In this document: positions 1 through 11,245 of the stretch, one piece after another | Layout: each line of letters begins with the position of its first letter | Position numbering within the stretch: position 1 is the stretch's first letter | NCBI GenBank assembly: GCA_037951105.1 | Contig: JBAMJV010008519.1 | Span: forward strand, 1 to 64,000 | Direction: 5' to 3' | DNA length: 64,000 nt | Source of the DNA: Echinarachnius parma | Taxonomy: Eukaryota > Echinodermata > Echinoidea > Clypeasteroida > Echinarachniidae | Program-made: the position numbers and the translations under genes | Notes under the pieces: generated by a model | Told to the model about the DNA's origin: nothing | Database searches by the model: none | Seen by the model: only the letters and a program-made list of their open reading frames with translations

Positions 1-382
1 ACCTTTTTCAGTTCTGCTTCCATTTCCTTTTTGTCCTTTACTTCCTTTGCTTTTTCTTCCTTACCCTTCTTTTCCCGCATGTTTTGTTGTCGTTTGGTTA
101 CGTCAATCTCAAGCTTTTTAACCAAGTCTACCTTACTTTCATAATGCTTTTTCAATTTATTCATTTTTACTGTTTCCTCGGCCAAGCGCTTTTCTTTCTC
201 TTTCAAGACCTCACCATCAGGCTTCCTCTGTTTGCCCTTCTTCATCCCTGATGCATCTGGAGTCGGTGAAACTTCAACATGACTTGAGCGACGAGGATCT
301 TCCTTCTTTACTTTAACTTTCGGCTCGTCTTTGGTCTGAGAGTTCGCCTTTCGTTTCCTGGCTTTCCCCTCCGTCTTTCGTA
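1..382 (-). CDS. Gene A, exon 2 (partial): lysine-rich coiled-coil region of a death-domain protein
   Basis: Seen: on the minus strand a splice acceptor (TATTTTAG) at 383-390 is followed by an open frame to the left edge. The frame starts with two bases of a split codon, then RKTEGKARKRKANSQTKDEP and a long Lys/Glu heptad-rich stretch (for example EKEKRLAEETVKMNKLKKHY). No stop occurs, so the exon runs out of the window. The exon joins the death-domain exon at 3864-4209: the single donor base G plus TA gives a Val codon and keeps frame. It is clearly paralogous to the exon at 36095-36510 of gene B, sharing EGKA-KRK near its start, a Ser/Pro/Thr-rich linker and then a charged helix. Inference: a basic linker followed by a coiled coil, probably for oligomerisation or nuclear retention. 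The function is not recognised. The intron of 3.5 kb contains hAT elements and AGT microsatellites. Confidence 0.75.
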
Positions 383-842
383 CTAAAATACATAGTAACA
401 ACGTTTGGTAGAAATGTAATACGGATGTAGACCCCGTTGATAAATTATTATGTATTAATAATATGTGTGCGTTTGCACCATGTAAGAGAGGAGGATTGGA
501 GAGTCCTGAGAATTATTATATATGGATGTTGTTTTATTATTCGAAAATAAGGTAATAATAGATATATAATACATAAACTAATATTCGTAAGATAGTCATA
601 GTGACGATTACAGGTAGGCGCATATATAATATTGTACTTACTATATATCATTATGAGAATAACGATAATTTAATAGCAGTGAGAGTGGTAGTCTCACCCG
701 TTTAGGTGGCCCAAAATCATCATAAAAGTTTAATAAATGACCATGGTGGCTACCCAAATGATAATAAAAGATTTACCTTTAGAATAACTAATTGCTTCGG
801 CCAATTTCTGATTTGCCGATGTTTTGTCTGGAAATATAATTT

Positions 843-956
843 TGGTGGAGGCATCGGAGGGAGGGGGGGGGGGGGGGGGGGGGGGCGGCGGGGACGGGCG
901 AGGACGGTCGGGGCAGGCACAAATAATGTGCCCCCCCCCCCCTTTCACGCCCCCTG
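843..956. mobile_element. hAT-like terminal remnant with poly-G and poly-C runs
   Basis: A run of about 23 G followed by GC-rich sequence and a 12-C run ends in GAAGCTACGCCCCTG. That is the inverted form of the CAGGGGCGTAGCTTC-type end seen on other hAT-like copies here. The opposite end is not clear, so it is called a remnant. It lies in the gene A intron. Confidence 0.4.
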
Positions 957-993
957 AAGCTACGCCCCTGGTCGGTAAGAGTTACATGCTCAT

Positions 994-995
994 TG

Positions 996-1050
<55 letters not shown>

Positions 1051-1080
1051 AATTAGTAGTAGTAGTAGTAGTAGTAGAAT

Positions 1081-1127
<47 letters not shown>

Positions 1128-1189
1128 TAGCAGTAGTAGTATTTGTAGCAGTAGTAGTAGTAGTATTAGTAGTAGTAGTAGTAGCAGCA

Positions 1190-1223
<34 letters not shown>
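994..1223. repeat. (AGT)n microsatellite, left part
   Basis: Nearly pure AGT triplets with a few ATT and AGC interruptions. It is interrupted at 1224 by a hAT-like element and resumes at 3632 after two insertions. The poly-Ser and poly-Leu readings across it are artefacts. Confidence 0.95.
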
Positions 1224-3229
1224 CAGGGGCGTAGACAACGGGGGGATGAGGGGGATACATCCCCCCACCTCACAAGGTGGGGGGGGGGGGGGGGGGATGA
1301 CATGTCAATCATCCCCCCCCCCAGGTTTTAGCGAAGGATATATTTGTTTGTGTGTGTATTTGTATTATATGAGTGGGAAAGAAAAGATAACGTTTCTAAC
1401 GTTTAAAAAGGCAATTATTTTTATACATCCATTTTCAATTTTCGCTGCGCGCTTCGCGCGCGAACAGATTATCTCAGTTTGTTGTGTAACTTGCGTATGG
1501 TCTTGGGTGAGTATTTTTTTCTGTCACGTAGTTCCAGTGTAGGCTGGCATTGCTCTGGCTGCTTGTGTGACGTGCACCAAATTGCACCATTTCAAGTATA
1601 TATATAAATGCAAAATCTTCTCCGTGGGAAGGGGATACCCCCTCCCAAACCCTTCCTATTTGGCTCTGCCCCAGCCCTCGGCAGCTTCGCCCCTCGGGGT
1701 TCATTTTTGGCAATAGTCTAAGTTGTTGGATCAATAATGTGGCATATGGTGATGTTGGAACTGTGTATCACGCTAAATATAAATACAATATTTGTGTTTG
1801 TGTTGGGGTGCATATTCATTAGTGTGTCAATTATTTGTTTTCTTCGTGAACATATATTAAAAATGTCTGGTCGATCAAATCATAATACGCTTTCCCAGAT
1901 ACAGTCAATGTTAAGCCCGACTTTCCTATCTAGGTAAGCACCAGATTGCACAATTTCAAGTCCAAAAATGCAAAATCTCCCTACCGTGGGAGGGGGATAC
2001 CCCCCTCCCACACCCTCCCCCCGCTCAGTCTCTTCGCTCCCTGTGTTGGGGTGGATATTTATTAGTGTGCCAATTATGTGTTTTCTTCATGAAAATATAT
2101 TTAACATTTCTGGTCGATCAAATCATAACACGCTTTCCCAGACTAGTCAATGTTAAGCCCGAATTTCCTATCTAGGTAAGGACCAGATTGCACAATTTCA
2201 AGTCCAAAAATGCAAAAGCTCCCTACCGTGGGAGGGGGATACCCCCCTCCCACACCCTCCCCCCCGCTCAGTCTCTTCGCTCCCTCGGGCTTGGTCGCTT
2301 CGCTCCTTGCAATGTCTCACTCTCACATCTGGCTCAAAGTTGGCAGCACTGTGAGTGTGGTTGGGCATAAGCCCAAAAACACATAAAATCGTGAGCCCCC
2401 ATAGGTTTTGCCCCCACCCCCAAATCAAAAACTTCTTCCGGCACGCCTGGTCACGACCATCAAAACATCTAACCCCCCCCCCCCCCACAATTTCAAGTCC
2501 AAAAATGCAAAAGCTCCCTACCGTGGGAGGGGGGATACCCCCCTCCCACACCCTCCCCCCCGCTCAGTCTCTTCGCTCCCTCGGGCTTGGTCGCTTCGCT
2601 CCTTGCAATGTCTCACTCTCACATCTGGCTCAAAGTTGGCAGCACTGTGAGTGTGGTTGGGCATAAGCCCAAAAACACATAAAATCGTGAGCCCCCATAG
2701 GTTTTGCCCCCACCCCCAAATCAAAAACTTCTTCCGGCACGCCTGGTCACGACCATCAAAACATCTAACCCCCCCCCCCCCCACAATTTCAAGTCCAAAA
2801 ATGCAAAAGCTCCCTACCGTGGGAGGGGGGATACCCCCCTCCCACACCCTCCCCCCCGCTCAGTCTCTTCGCTCCCTCGGGCTTGGTCGCTTCGCTCCTT
2901 GCAATGTCTCACTCTCACATCTGGCTCAAAGTTGGCAGCACTGTGAGTGTGGTTGGGCATAAGCCCAAAAACACATAAAATCGTGAGCCCCCATAGGTTT
3001 TGCCCCCACCCCCAAATCAAAAACTTCTTCCGGCACGCCTGGTCACGACCATCAAAACATCTAACCCCCCCCCTCCCCCCCCCCCCCCCCCCCCACTGAG
3101 AGGACTTTCAAGCAATTGTCTTGGTCTCGAAATATTTCGGCAGGTGGTCTCGGCCGCGAACATGCAAATTGGTATTGGTCCGGTGGACGGCAAATCACCC
3201 CCCGGTGTCAGAACCTGTCTACGCCACTG
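1224..3229 (+). mobile_element. hAT-like non-autonomous element, copy 1 (poly-G/C rich)
   Basis: Left end CAGGGGCGTAGACAACGG, right end CCTGTCTACGCCACTG (inverted match CAGkGGCGTAGACA). Flanks: ATTAGTAG on the left and AGTAGTAG on the right, an 8-bp duplication with one mismatch inside the AGT microsatellite. Known: hAT elements make 8-bp target duplications and often begin CAGNGGCG. No transposase is readable. The interior has long G and C runs and a triplicated ~296-bp unit (2191-3077). Copies 33119-34916 and 40817-42194 share ends and interior blocks. Confidence 0.8.
2191..3077 (+). repeat. Triplicated ~296-bp tandem unit inside hAT copy 1
   Basis: Three near-identical units begin at 2191, 2486 and 2782, each starting CACAATTTCAAGTCC and ending in a C run. 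Their identity suggests recent amplification. Related but diverged units recur in the copy at 33119-34916. Confidence 0.9.
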
Positions 3230-3237
3230 AGTAGTAG

Positions 3238-3627
3238 CATTGGCCTATACCCAGGATTGTTTAAAGGTACCTTTAAAGTTGAGAACCCCTCTCAGTGGGT
3301 GGGGGGGGGGGGTCCGTAATTTTATTCAGAAGCCGAGACCAAGTACCTTCAAAGTTGAAAACCCCTCTCAGTGAGGGGGGGGGGGGGGGGGGGTGTCCGT
3401 AAAAAAAAAAAATCCAAGCCGAAACCAAGTACATGTACTTTCAAAATTTTCGATTCCGAGACCAGAGATCTTTGACAAATTTAGTAGGTCGAGACCAGGT
3501 TTTAGTCGGTCAAGATCAGGATTCTGACGGTCGAGACCGCTCAAAAGTAGTCTCCAGACTAAAATTTGAAAGGGGGGGGGGGTTCAAACCCCCCAAAACA
3601 GCAATTTTTGGGTCAAAAGGGTACGCC

Positions 3628-3631
<4 letters not shown>
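3238..3631. mobile_element. Second hAT-like insertion in the AGT microsatellite
   Basis: Ends CATTGGCCTATACCC and GGGTACGCCTATG form an imperfect inverted repeat. Both flanks are AGTAGTAG (3230-3237 and 3632-3639). The interior holds two ~80-bp diverged units containing CCCCTCTCAGTG plus G runs. The microsatellite makes the duplication only weak evidence. Part of the interior (CCGAGACCAAGTAC and following) reappears at 5521-5575. Confidence 0.5.
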
Positions 3632-3666
<35 letters not shown>

Positions 3667-3690
3667 AAGTAGAAGTAGAAGTAGAAGTAG

Positions 3691-3741
<51 letters not shown>

Positions 3742-3815
3742 AAGTAGAAGTAGAAGTAGAAGTAGTAGTAGTAGTAGTAGAAGTAGTAGTAGTAGCAGTA
3801 GTAGTAGTATAGTAT
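3632..3815. repeat. (AGT)n microsatellite, right part
   Basis: AGT triplets with AGA-AGT blocks. It is the continuation of 994-1223 beyond two inserted elements and ends about 50 bp from the donor of the gene A death-domain exon. Confidence 0.95.
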
Positions 3816-3863
3816 TAGTATAGAAGGAGTAGGCTACCCAAGAAATAAGCAAAATTGGCTTAC

Positions 3864-4209
3864 CGCGTTGATCGACCATCTCTGCAATTGCAACTAAACC
3901 GACCTCAGTGAGCGCTGCTTCCAGTTTCTCTTTTTGCTCCTTCTTCGACGTCTCTTTCTTCCACGCCAAGAGGAGCTGCCTAGTCCCTTTCGAAGTTACT
4001 GCGCCTCCATCCCGGTTCGTGGCCTGAAACCCTTTGGCTCTCTGCATTTTCATGCCCAGCTTGAGCGCAAGATCCAGTAGCTTATCGTCGTCTCCGATTT
4101 CGTCGGCGATCTCCAACAGCTTGGCATCGCTTATACCTTTCATTGTCAGCTTGTAAAGGATGTTTATCAGTATATTGGTATCAGCGTCCGAAACGTCGTC
4201 GATAACCCC
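3864..4209 (-). CDS. Gene A, death-domain exon
   Basis: Seen: on the minus strand an acceptor (CTTATACAG) is followed by GVIDDVSDADTNILINIL, then GISDAKLLEIADEIGDDDK, LALKLGMKMQ, QLLLAWKKE and LEAALTEVGLVAIAEMV, and ends at a consensus donor (GTAAG, 3859-3863) in phase 1. Known of the family: death domains are six-helix bundles of about 85 residues with this pattern (Leu-rich helix 1, LG-x-x-W/L, the LLxxW of helix 5, a terminal L-x-x-IAE). They act in apoptosis or innate-immune adaptor complexes. The true start codon is not visible. Either a further 5' exon exists or translation begins at an internal Met (MKGISDAK). The frame also stays open through the acceptor to an ATG at 4251, so an unspliced start is possible. 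Joined to the lysine-rich exon at 1-382. Gene B at 28.9 kb is the divergent paralogue. Confidence 0.75.
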
Positions 4210-5371
4210 CTGTATAAGATTTTTTAAAACACAAAGTTGCACGGATGCCAAAATATATTTAGTTCACATATTTGTTGTAATAAATATAATTACAGACCAC
4301 TAAACATGTCATGTGGTACCCGCGGAACCGAGGGGGGGGGGGGGGGGGGGGGGGGGCTGGGGCCGCAGCTTGTCCCTAGCTTGTCGATATCTCCCCCAGC
4401 GCTAGCGGCGCTGACATGTCTGAACGGGCGGTGGATTTATGAATTTCACAGGCGAATATTGGATTTCTTCCGATATTTCTGTATTTAACGATGCTTAGGT
4501 TCGGATTTTACCACACAAGCCCTATTTCAATACATATTCAACAATATTGATCAATATAGATGTATTCGGCTACTTTCCCGAAACTGGACTTGGGCTTTAA
4601 AACAAAAAAATACATAAGCATAAAATAACAATTATTATAACAATTAAAATGTGGTCAGCCCGTCACTTTCAAAACATTTCTGCGGCCCCTAGCTGCATTG
4701 ATAGAGAATTGATAGAGAATTGATAGAGAATTGATAGAGAATCATGTTTTATGAAATTGTGTGATCCCCAACAATTAATTTTATTGATCGACGAATGCAT
4801 AATGTCACTTACATTATATCATACAAATGAAAAGTAAATTGTATGGTAATTATTGTGTTTATTCTTCGTCACAATGTTTGTTTTTCCGAAATCATGTCAC
4901 CGCATACTGCACAAATTTGGTAAAATGGGGGATTAGCCATATAATTATCAGCGTATTTCTCTTCCACAGTTTTGACATGAGGGGGAAACGATCATTACAA
5001 AAACATTCCGACAGGCTTATTATTATTAAAAAGTATTGTTAAAAGCTTGCAAAATCGTTTCAGAAACAGCTGACATATATCAATGGGTAATTTAGATTAG
5101 AATACATGTTGGGGAACAAACTTTTATTTTAAAAAAGAAAGAAAAAGAATATTTTCTTAAATTCTACACATAAATATACCAAAATGGTATTCAAATTGTT
5201 TGTGGTAATCTTTCTATTGAATACTTTATTATGTGAATCTATAACATTACATAGTCAGAGCCATATAGGCCTATACCAGTATACGGCTCTACAAGAGGTG
5301 TCTAGACTCTATAGAGTCGTGCGATTGTGTGTACTGCTGCTTTAAAAAACAAATTAAAACAGTCCTGTAAC
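4210..5371. other. Upstream of gene A exon; no gene recognised
   Basis: AT-rich unique-looking DNA with a run of about 26 G at 4331-4356 and a short tandem repeat of TTGATAGAGAA at about 4702-4742. A 5' exon or promoter of gene A may lie here, but none can be supported from sequence. Confidence 0.4.
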
Positions 5372-5575
5372 TTAAAGGGATAGTTGAGTTTTGGTAGAGA
5401 GGGCGCTACACATAATAATTTTTTTGTGAGATAATGAAAAGCTGAGTGTAAAATTTGAAAGAGCATAATATTTTAGTGAGAGAATAAACTTTATTTGATG
5501 GGGGGGGGGGGGGGGGGGGGGTGTCCATAACAAAAATTCGAAGCCGAGACCAAGTACTTTCAAAATTTTCGAGAC
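5372..5575. mobile_element. Broken Kolobok-like MITE fused to a poly-G hAT fragment
   Basis: 5372-5499 matches the first ~125 bp of the TTAAAGGGATAG MITE family, up to ACTTTATTTGAT. It then switches at a 21-G run to GTGTCC...CCGAGACCAAGTAC, which matches 3400-3460. The junction lies exactly at the homopolymer. Confidence 0.7.
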
Positions 5576-5655
5576 GTTCCATTATTTTTCATATTCCCGA
5601 AGGCAAATTGGACAAAGAAACCTGCTTGTCTCCAAAGTTCAAGTTGAAAAGTGGA

Positions 5656-6196
5656 TTAAAGGGGTAGTACAGTTTTGGTAAGGCTGAACTTTAGTAACCA
5701 AAACCTGCACAGTAACATTATAAACTAATATTTATAACCCCACCATGCTCGAAAGGTATACAAAAATACAAACGACTAAGTAAAAAGCTTGTTATCATTC
5801 AAAAAGCGCCATTAAAACACAAGAGGACGCTCTCTAATAAGGCATTGGTTTCAACCATTTTTCATACAAAATTATGCACGTGATGTTTTGTTGAAATAAT
5901 GATTAAATAGAGAGATCATCAATAACTATTCAAAAACCGCTTTTGAACATTTTTGAAAAAGTGTAAGCATTTTTACATTGTTTAAAAAAAAAATCATATT
6001 TATTTGGGGCCCGAATAAATAAGATCGGATATATTTATTGATATTTCATCCATTTCTGAACCGATTTTGACCAAATAAAGTTTATTCTGTCATTAAAATT
6101 GCATGTTCTTTCAAGTTCGACACTCAGTTTTTCATTACCTCACGAAAAATTGTGTTGTGCAGCGCCCTCTCTACCAAAACTGAACTACCCCTTTAA
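5656..6196 (-). mobile_element. Kolobok/T2-like MITE, full length
   Basis: Starts TTAAAGGGGTAGTACAG and ends CTGAACTACCCCTTTAA, with TTAA at both ends. Known: T2/Kolobok MITEs have TTAAAGG termini and TTAA target sites. The central GGGGCCC palindrome and a CGCCCTCT block near one end are shared by all copies. It belongs with the GGGGTAG subfamily (also 39369-39915). Confidence 0.85.
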
Positions 6197-6719
6197 ATCG
6201 CCTTTAGGAATTAAGCTTCATAAGGTAGCCTATTGACTTTTATTGTAAGCGTACATTTTCTTAAAATGTACAATTACATTTACAAATTATCATATCCAAT
6301 TTTTTAATATCGTTAACTAAAGTCTTTTAACGCCTTTTGGAAATAACATGACCATTATTGTTTAATACAACAATGATGTTGTGATCATTGAAATGCGTAG
6401 TGGTGTATTTTCTTCCTACGTGTTACTACGTCAGAAAGTTAATTTCCTTTCTATATTTACCTCTAGGTAAACCCGTATATACTACGAAACAAGACACAAT
6501 AAGAAAACGAAAGTGAAACAAAATTGAGTTTAAACATGTAGGTTAAGCTGAGCATCGTGTTGCGGACGAGACGAAATAGCACTTCAAATGTTGTGCACTT
6601 GTGATACTATAGTTTTCATTTGGGTTTTCCCCAGTGAACTTTGACCTACGTCGTAATGGTAATGAACATTGATTTGCAATTATTCTGATTGTAGTTGGTG
6701 CGTATGGTATTATTATGTG

Positions 6720-7870
6720 TACTATGATTATTATTATGATTATTATCATTATTATTATTATTGCTAGCAGAAGAAGTAGTAGTAGAAGTATAGTAGTATA
6801 ATGATTCGTTTTTGTGATGTTCAATTACAGCAAAACAAAACAAACAAATGCAATGAACATAAAAGAAAACCGTTCGATGGGAAAGGCTGTAATATAAACG
6901 TTATTTCTTCTTATTATTACCATTATTATAATTGTAGTGTTATTTGTATTATTTGTATTATCATTATTATTATGATTATTATGTTTATTATGATTATTAT
7001 AATTATTATGATTATTACTATGATTATTATTATCCTCATTATTATTGTTATTATTATAACTAGCAGAAGTAGTAGGAGTAGTAGAGTAGTATAATGATTC
7101 GTTTTTGTGATGTTTTACAACAAAACAAAACAAACAAATGCAATGAACATAAAAGAAAACCGTTCGATGGGAAAGGCTGTAATATAAACGTTATTTCTTC
7201 TTATTATTACCATTATTATAATTTTAGTGTTATTTGTATTATTTGTATTATCATTATTATTATTATTATTATGTTTATTATGATTATTATAATTATTATG
7301 ATTATTACTATGATTATTATTATCCTCATTAGTATTGTTATTATTATAACTAGCAGAAGTAGTAGGAGTAGTAGAGTAGTATAATGATTCGTTTTTGTGA
7401 TGTTTTACAACAAAGCAAAACAAACAAATGTAACGAACATAAAATCAAAACCGTTCGATGGGAAAGGCTGTAATATAAACGTTATTTCTTCTTCATCTTC
7501 TTATTATTATTATTGTTAGTGGTATGTTTATTATTTGTATTATTATCATTATTATTATGTTTATTATGATTATTATCATGATTATTATCATTATTATTAT
7601 TATTACTAGCAGAAGTAGTAGTAGTATAATGATTCGTTTTTGTGATGTTATACAGCAAAACAAAACAAACAAATGCAACAAATTCAAAAAATCTAAATTG
7701 TTCGATGAGAAAGGCTATAATATAAACGTTATATTCTTCTTATTATTATTATCATTGTTAGTGTTATGTATTATTCTTATTATTATCATTAATAATTATT
7801 ATGATTATTCTGATGATTATTATCATAATTGTTAATATCATTATTACTAGCAGAAGTCGAAGTAGTATGG
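6720..7870. repeat. Tandem ~245-293-bp minisatellite with internal ATT-rich microsatellite
   Basis: Units begin ATGATTCGTTTTTGTGATG at 6801, 7094, 7384 and 7629. Each has a conserved non-repetitive block (CCGTTCGATGGGAAAGGC), an ATT/ATG run of variable length, and CTAGCAGAAGTAGTAG before the next unit. Unit 4 is the most diverged. The Ile/Met/Asn-rich readings are artefacts. Confidence 0.9.
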
Positions 7871-7871
7871 T

Positions 7872-8304
7872 AATATAGTATTATAATTATTGGTATTAAT
7901 TATAATAATAATTATATGAATATAATAGCGCAGCTATAAATATATACTCTACTGCGCTTAATTATTTAATTATTATTACCCATGGTCATCAGGTACATTT
8001 CAAACCCACACAATGATATTTCGTACTTTCTCAACTCCCCGGGGAGCATACTAGCCGAGCTGCCACTAATGGTGGCGCTAAGGCTAATTAACACCCGACC
8101 ATGGTACCCATTTCTACACCTGGGTAGAGTGCAGCACTTGTAGATTAATTGTCTTGCTAAAGGACAAACGGACAAACGCAGTGGGACTACACAGGGTAGT
8201 GGGTAGTGGGTAGTGGGACTACAAACGCAGTGGGACTACACAGGGTTCGAACTCGGGATCTCACGATCGGAATGCGCGCGCTCTACCAGTCTTGCCACAC
8301 CACA
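7872..8304 (-). mobile_element. tRNA-derived SINE
   Basis: On the minus strand: tRNA-like head with an A box (TGGTAGAGCG) and B box (GAGTTCGAACCC), a partly duplicated linker (GTAGTCCCACTGCGTTTG twice), then a core with CTCTACCCAGGTGTAGAAAT and GGGTACC, and an AT-rich tail after AAGCGCAGTAGAG. The core resembles the deeply conserved SINE domain described across eumetazoans (Nin-type); this is from memory and not checked. Such elements are transcribed by RNA polymerase III and mobilised by LINE reverse transcriptase. Confidence 0.7.
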
Positions 8305-8529
8305 TCATTTATATCATTATCATCTACATAATTGTTGGTATTACACAAAATACATGCGGACTCTCAAGAAAATGTTAAAATGTATATCATCTTTACATAT
8401 TAAGCGTTAAATATTATAACATTCATAATATAGATTTTACATTTTGATTAAATGTTATCTGTTATCTGATATCTGTTATTATCTGAATGTTGTTATACGG
8501 ATTGGATACTTTACTAATTGCAGACTCTA

Positions 8530-8672
8530 TTGATGTACACTTTTGTCATATTTTGTATATCATTTTTATTTTTTATTTTATTCTACCTGCTAAGCTGTAC
8601 CCCTAAAGCTTAGCAGGTAGAATAAAATTAATAGAAAAATAATATTAAAAATATGACAAAAGTGTACATCAA
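8530..8672. repeat. Near-perfect hairpin, ~65-bp arms
   Basis: Left arm TTGATGTACACTTTTGTCAT and right arm ATGACAAAAGTGTACATCAA enclose CTACCTGCTAAGCT / AGCTTAGCAGGTAG with a ~10-nt loop (GTACCCCTAA). Probably a small foldback MITE. Confidence 0.85.
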
Positions 8673-8906
8673 ATAGTCAAAAGATATGTGATGTATTTAC
8701 TATTAGTTACAGATCAACAAAAGTCAACATGCATTATTTTGTAATTTAGTCACCCTTTAAGTTTATACTAAAACAGATTTAACTATAAACAAACTAAATA
8801 TTTGCACAGTTTACTATCGTCTTCATGAAAATCGAAATAAATCACCTAGGATATAATATTGTTACATGCCAAGGAGCTGTAGACGGTGCCTCAATAATAA
8901 AACGCT

Positions 8907-9493
8907 GTGTTAACACTAGATCGACAAATCTATCGCTTTCATGGCCTTTTTGACATTATTATTGTTATTTTCACTGTCGGCATTCTAGCGATAGACGCAA
9001 CCTATACACTCTGCCTTGCGCAGTAAGAACACCGTAGCTCCGCAGTAAAAGTTACTTACGGAAACTCATTTTTTTTCTTCACATAAAACACCACATTCTC
9101 ACACTTTGAGCGACATTTGTAGCCCTATCAATACATTTAGGGCTGCTATAATACTTTAACTCACCGATATCGTGTGTCGCTATACATGTCATTCTATAAT
9201 TACGGCGAATTGTGAGATTTTCCACAATTTTCCATGCCTCTTCTTCGGTCTTTCGCGGTACTTTTTGTTCAAACTGCCAAAAAAAAAAATATAACGTGCA
9301 TCCGTATGCGCGAACACTTTTTCAGAAACTTAGGCAGCTAGGTACGGTACAGCGCGCGCGCCGCAAAGCTGCTATAACTTGGCGCGCCCAAGTTCTGTAT
9401 AGCGTCTATCGCTAGAATGCCGACAGTGAAAATAACAATAATAATGTCAAAAAGGCCATGAAAGCGATAGATTTGTCGATCTATGTTAACACA
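8907..9493. mobile_element. 587-bp MITE with ~88-bp terminal inverted repeats
   Basis: Left arm 8907-8996 begins TGTGTTAACACTAGATCGAC; right arm 9404-9493 is its near-perfect reverse complement, ending TCGATCTATGTTAACACA. The interior is unrelated and partly CG-rich (GCGCGCGCGCC). No coding sequence. Superfamily not assigned. Confidence 0.85.
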
Positions 9494-10144
9494 TGAATTT
9501 CGATCGAGACAAATTTGCGCATAGACAAAAAATGCACAAATTGATTACACATACAAAAACAACATTATATATGCCTGATTATTTGAAGCTGCTATTTAAT
9601 ACACTGATAAAATTTGTAGGCAACAATTAACATCCCACTGTCATAAACAAATGTACAAAACTATTCAATAAAACCAATTTAGTAGACAAAGACATCGACT
9701 CACCTGTATAATTATGATATCGCTCTCGTTGAATGTGCGTTCGAATGATACCGCCTTTTTAACAAAAATATTGATATTAAATATAGTGCATGCAGTGAGC
9801 TTCCGCGCCGCGCGTACAATGCGTATCACTAGCACTAGCCTGGGCTCTTTGAAAACAGGACACTCTACAAAGAAAACCATTAAAAGCATTTCTATAATGG
9901 GTATAATCGAACGCTGTCTCATTATGGTTTTGTGTTTTTGTTATCATAAATTGCTAATAATTATGTAGTCATTAATCTTGAAGTTTGTTAAATATTTTTA
10001 CACCAATGTTTACCTAAAACAAAACACTTCTATAGGGACTACATTTTTACGGCGGTGGTGATGTGTTTTTTCATTGGCAATTCCCCGGCCCACTGATACC
10101 GGCGGGACCGACAGTTGAGAGATAACATTTCCCGCCTTCGAATG
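9494..10144. other. No gene recognised
   Basis: Both strands carry overlapping short open frames around 9665-9968 with no recognisable domain and no matching splice structure. I see nothing else that can be supported. Confidence 0.4.
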
Positions 10145-10694
10145 TTAAAGGGATAGTTGAGTTATGGTAAGGAGAGTACAGTTTTGGTGAAACTGAATTT
10201 TAGTAACCAAAACCTGCATCATTACATTACAAACTAATAGTTATAACTAGAAAGGAACACAAAATTACAAATGACGTAGTAAAGATCATGTTATCATTCC
10301 AAAAGAGCCGTTAAAACGTAAGAGGGCGCTCTCTAAACACTCATCGGTTTCAACCATTTTGAATAAAATATTGTGCATGTGATGCTTTGTTGAACTAGTG
10401 ATTAGATAGAGAAATAACCAACAGCTATTTAAATACCTATTTTGTAACTTTTTGAAATGAGGAAGCATTTTTTTGAATTTGTAACGGCTGGTTCAAAATT
10501 CTCTAATAAACCTGGGGCCCCAGGTTTATTACAAATTGTTATATTTATGGATATTTCAGCCGTCTCTGAACCGATTTTGATCAAACAAAGATGATTTTAT
10601 TATTTAAATATTATGCTCTTTCAAATTTTACACTCAGTTTTTCATTACCTCACAAAAAAATAAGTAGTCTACCAAAACTCAACTATCCCTTTAA
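10145..10694 (-). mobile_element. Kolobok/T2-like MITE, full length
   Basis: TTAAAGGGATAGTTGAGTT at the left and AACTCAACTATCCCTTTAA at the right, TTAA at both ends. Nearly identical to 29256-29815, so these two represent one recently active subfamily. Confidence 0.9.
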
Positions 10695-11112
10695 TTTTGG
10701 CCCAGGACCAGATGTTGTATTAATAGAAAGGGTCGAAAGGCCAGTACTGTTGTATCAATAACGACAGTATGACATACACGAACATTGTAGCATGAACGAA
10801 GAAGTTCGGTTTTCGGTCAAATAAAATAATGGGGAGACCCCGCACTGATCAAAACGACAGTGGCATGGTTTGGATCAAACGATGGTGTGTTTATTGAGTA
10901 TTTAGAAATGTCACTGTTCTACTATTGCAACTGCATGCAAATTTCCCATGACAGATAAAGGCGCCACCCATTCAGCATCAATTAATTAACATATGATCCG
11001 ATGAAAATAGAATCGGAAAAGGAACATACTATTGTACATGATGAGGCCAATACGTAAATGGTGTAAAGTCATAATCCTATTGTCTAAAGTGCAGCGAGTT
11101 GATGACTTGCTC
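10695..11112. other. No gene recognised
   Basis: Unique-looking AT-rich sequence. I see no domain, RNA gene or repeat boundary. Confidence 0.4.
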
Positions 11113-11245
11113 ACGGGCGTAGATCCCGGGGGGATGGGGGATATACCCCCCCCCCCCCCGCACACACACACTTTTTGGTGCGAGGGGGGGGGGGGGGGGG
11201 GTGGCCTGTACAAACATCCCCCACTTTTTAAAAGTTAAATCTGAA
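11113..11245 (+). mobile_element. Poly-G/C hAT-like fragment
   Basis: GGGCGTAGATCCCGGGGGGATG, C and G runs, then GTGGCCTGTACAAACATCCC. Shared with 16203-16318 (same order of blocks) and loosely with the left end of 22525-23597. An AAT-type microsatellite follows both this copy and 16203. Confidence 0.5.

Noticed and set aside
824-1268. Open frames of poly-Ser, poly-Leu and poly-Val
   Set aside because: Translations of the AGT microsatellite and poly-G runs; no coding signal outside the repeat.
2198-3020. Repeated 70-117-residue open frames on both strands
   Set aside because: They follow the ~296-bp tandem unit of a hAT element exactly and occur in several frames at once.
9665-9968. Overlapping 84-85-residue frames on both strands
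   Set aside because: No domain, no splice context and mutually antisense; kept as unannotated.
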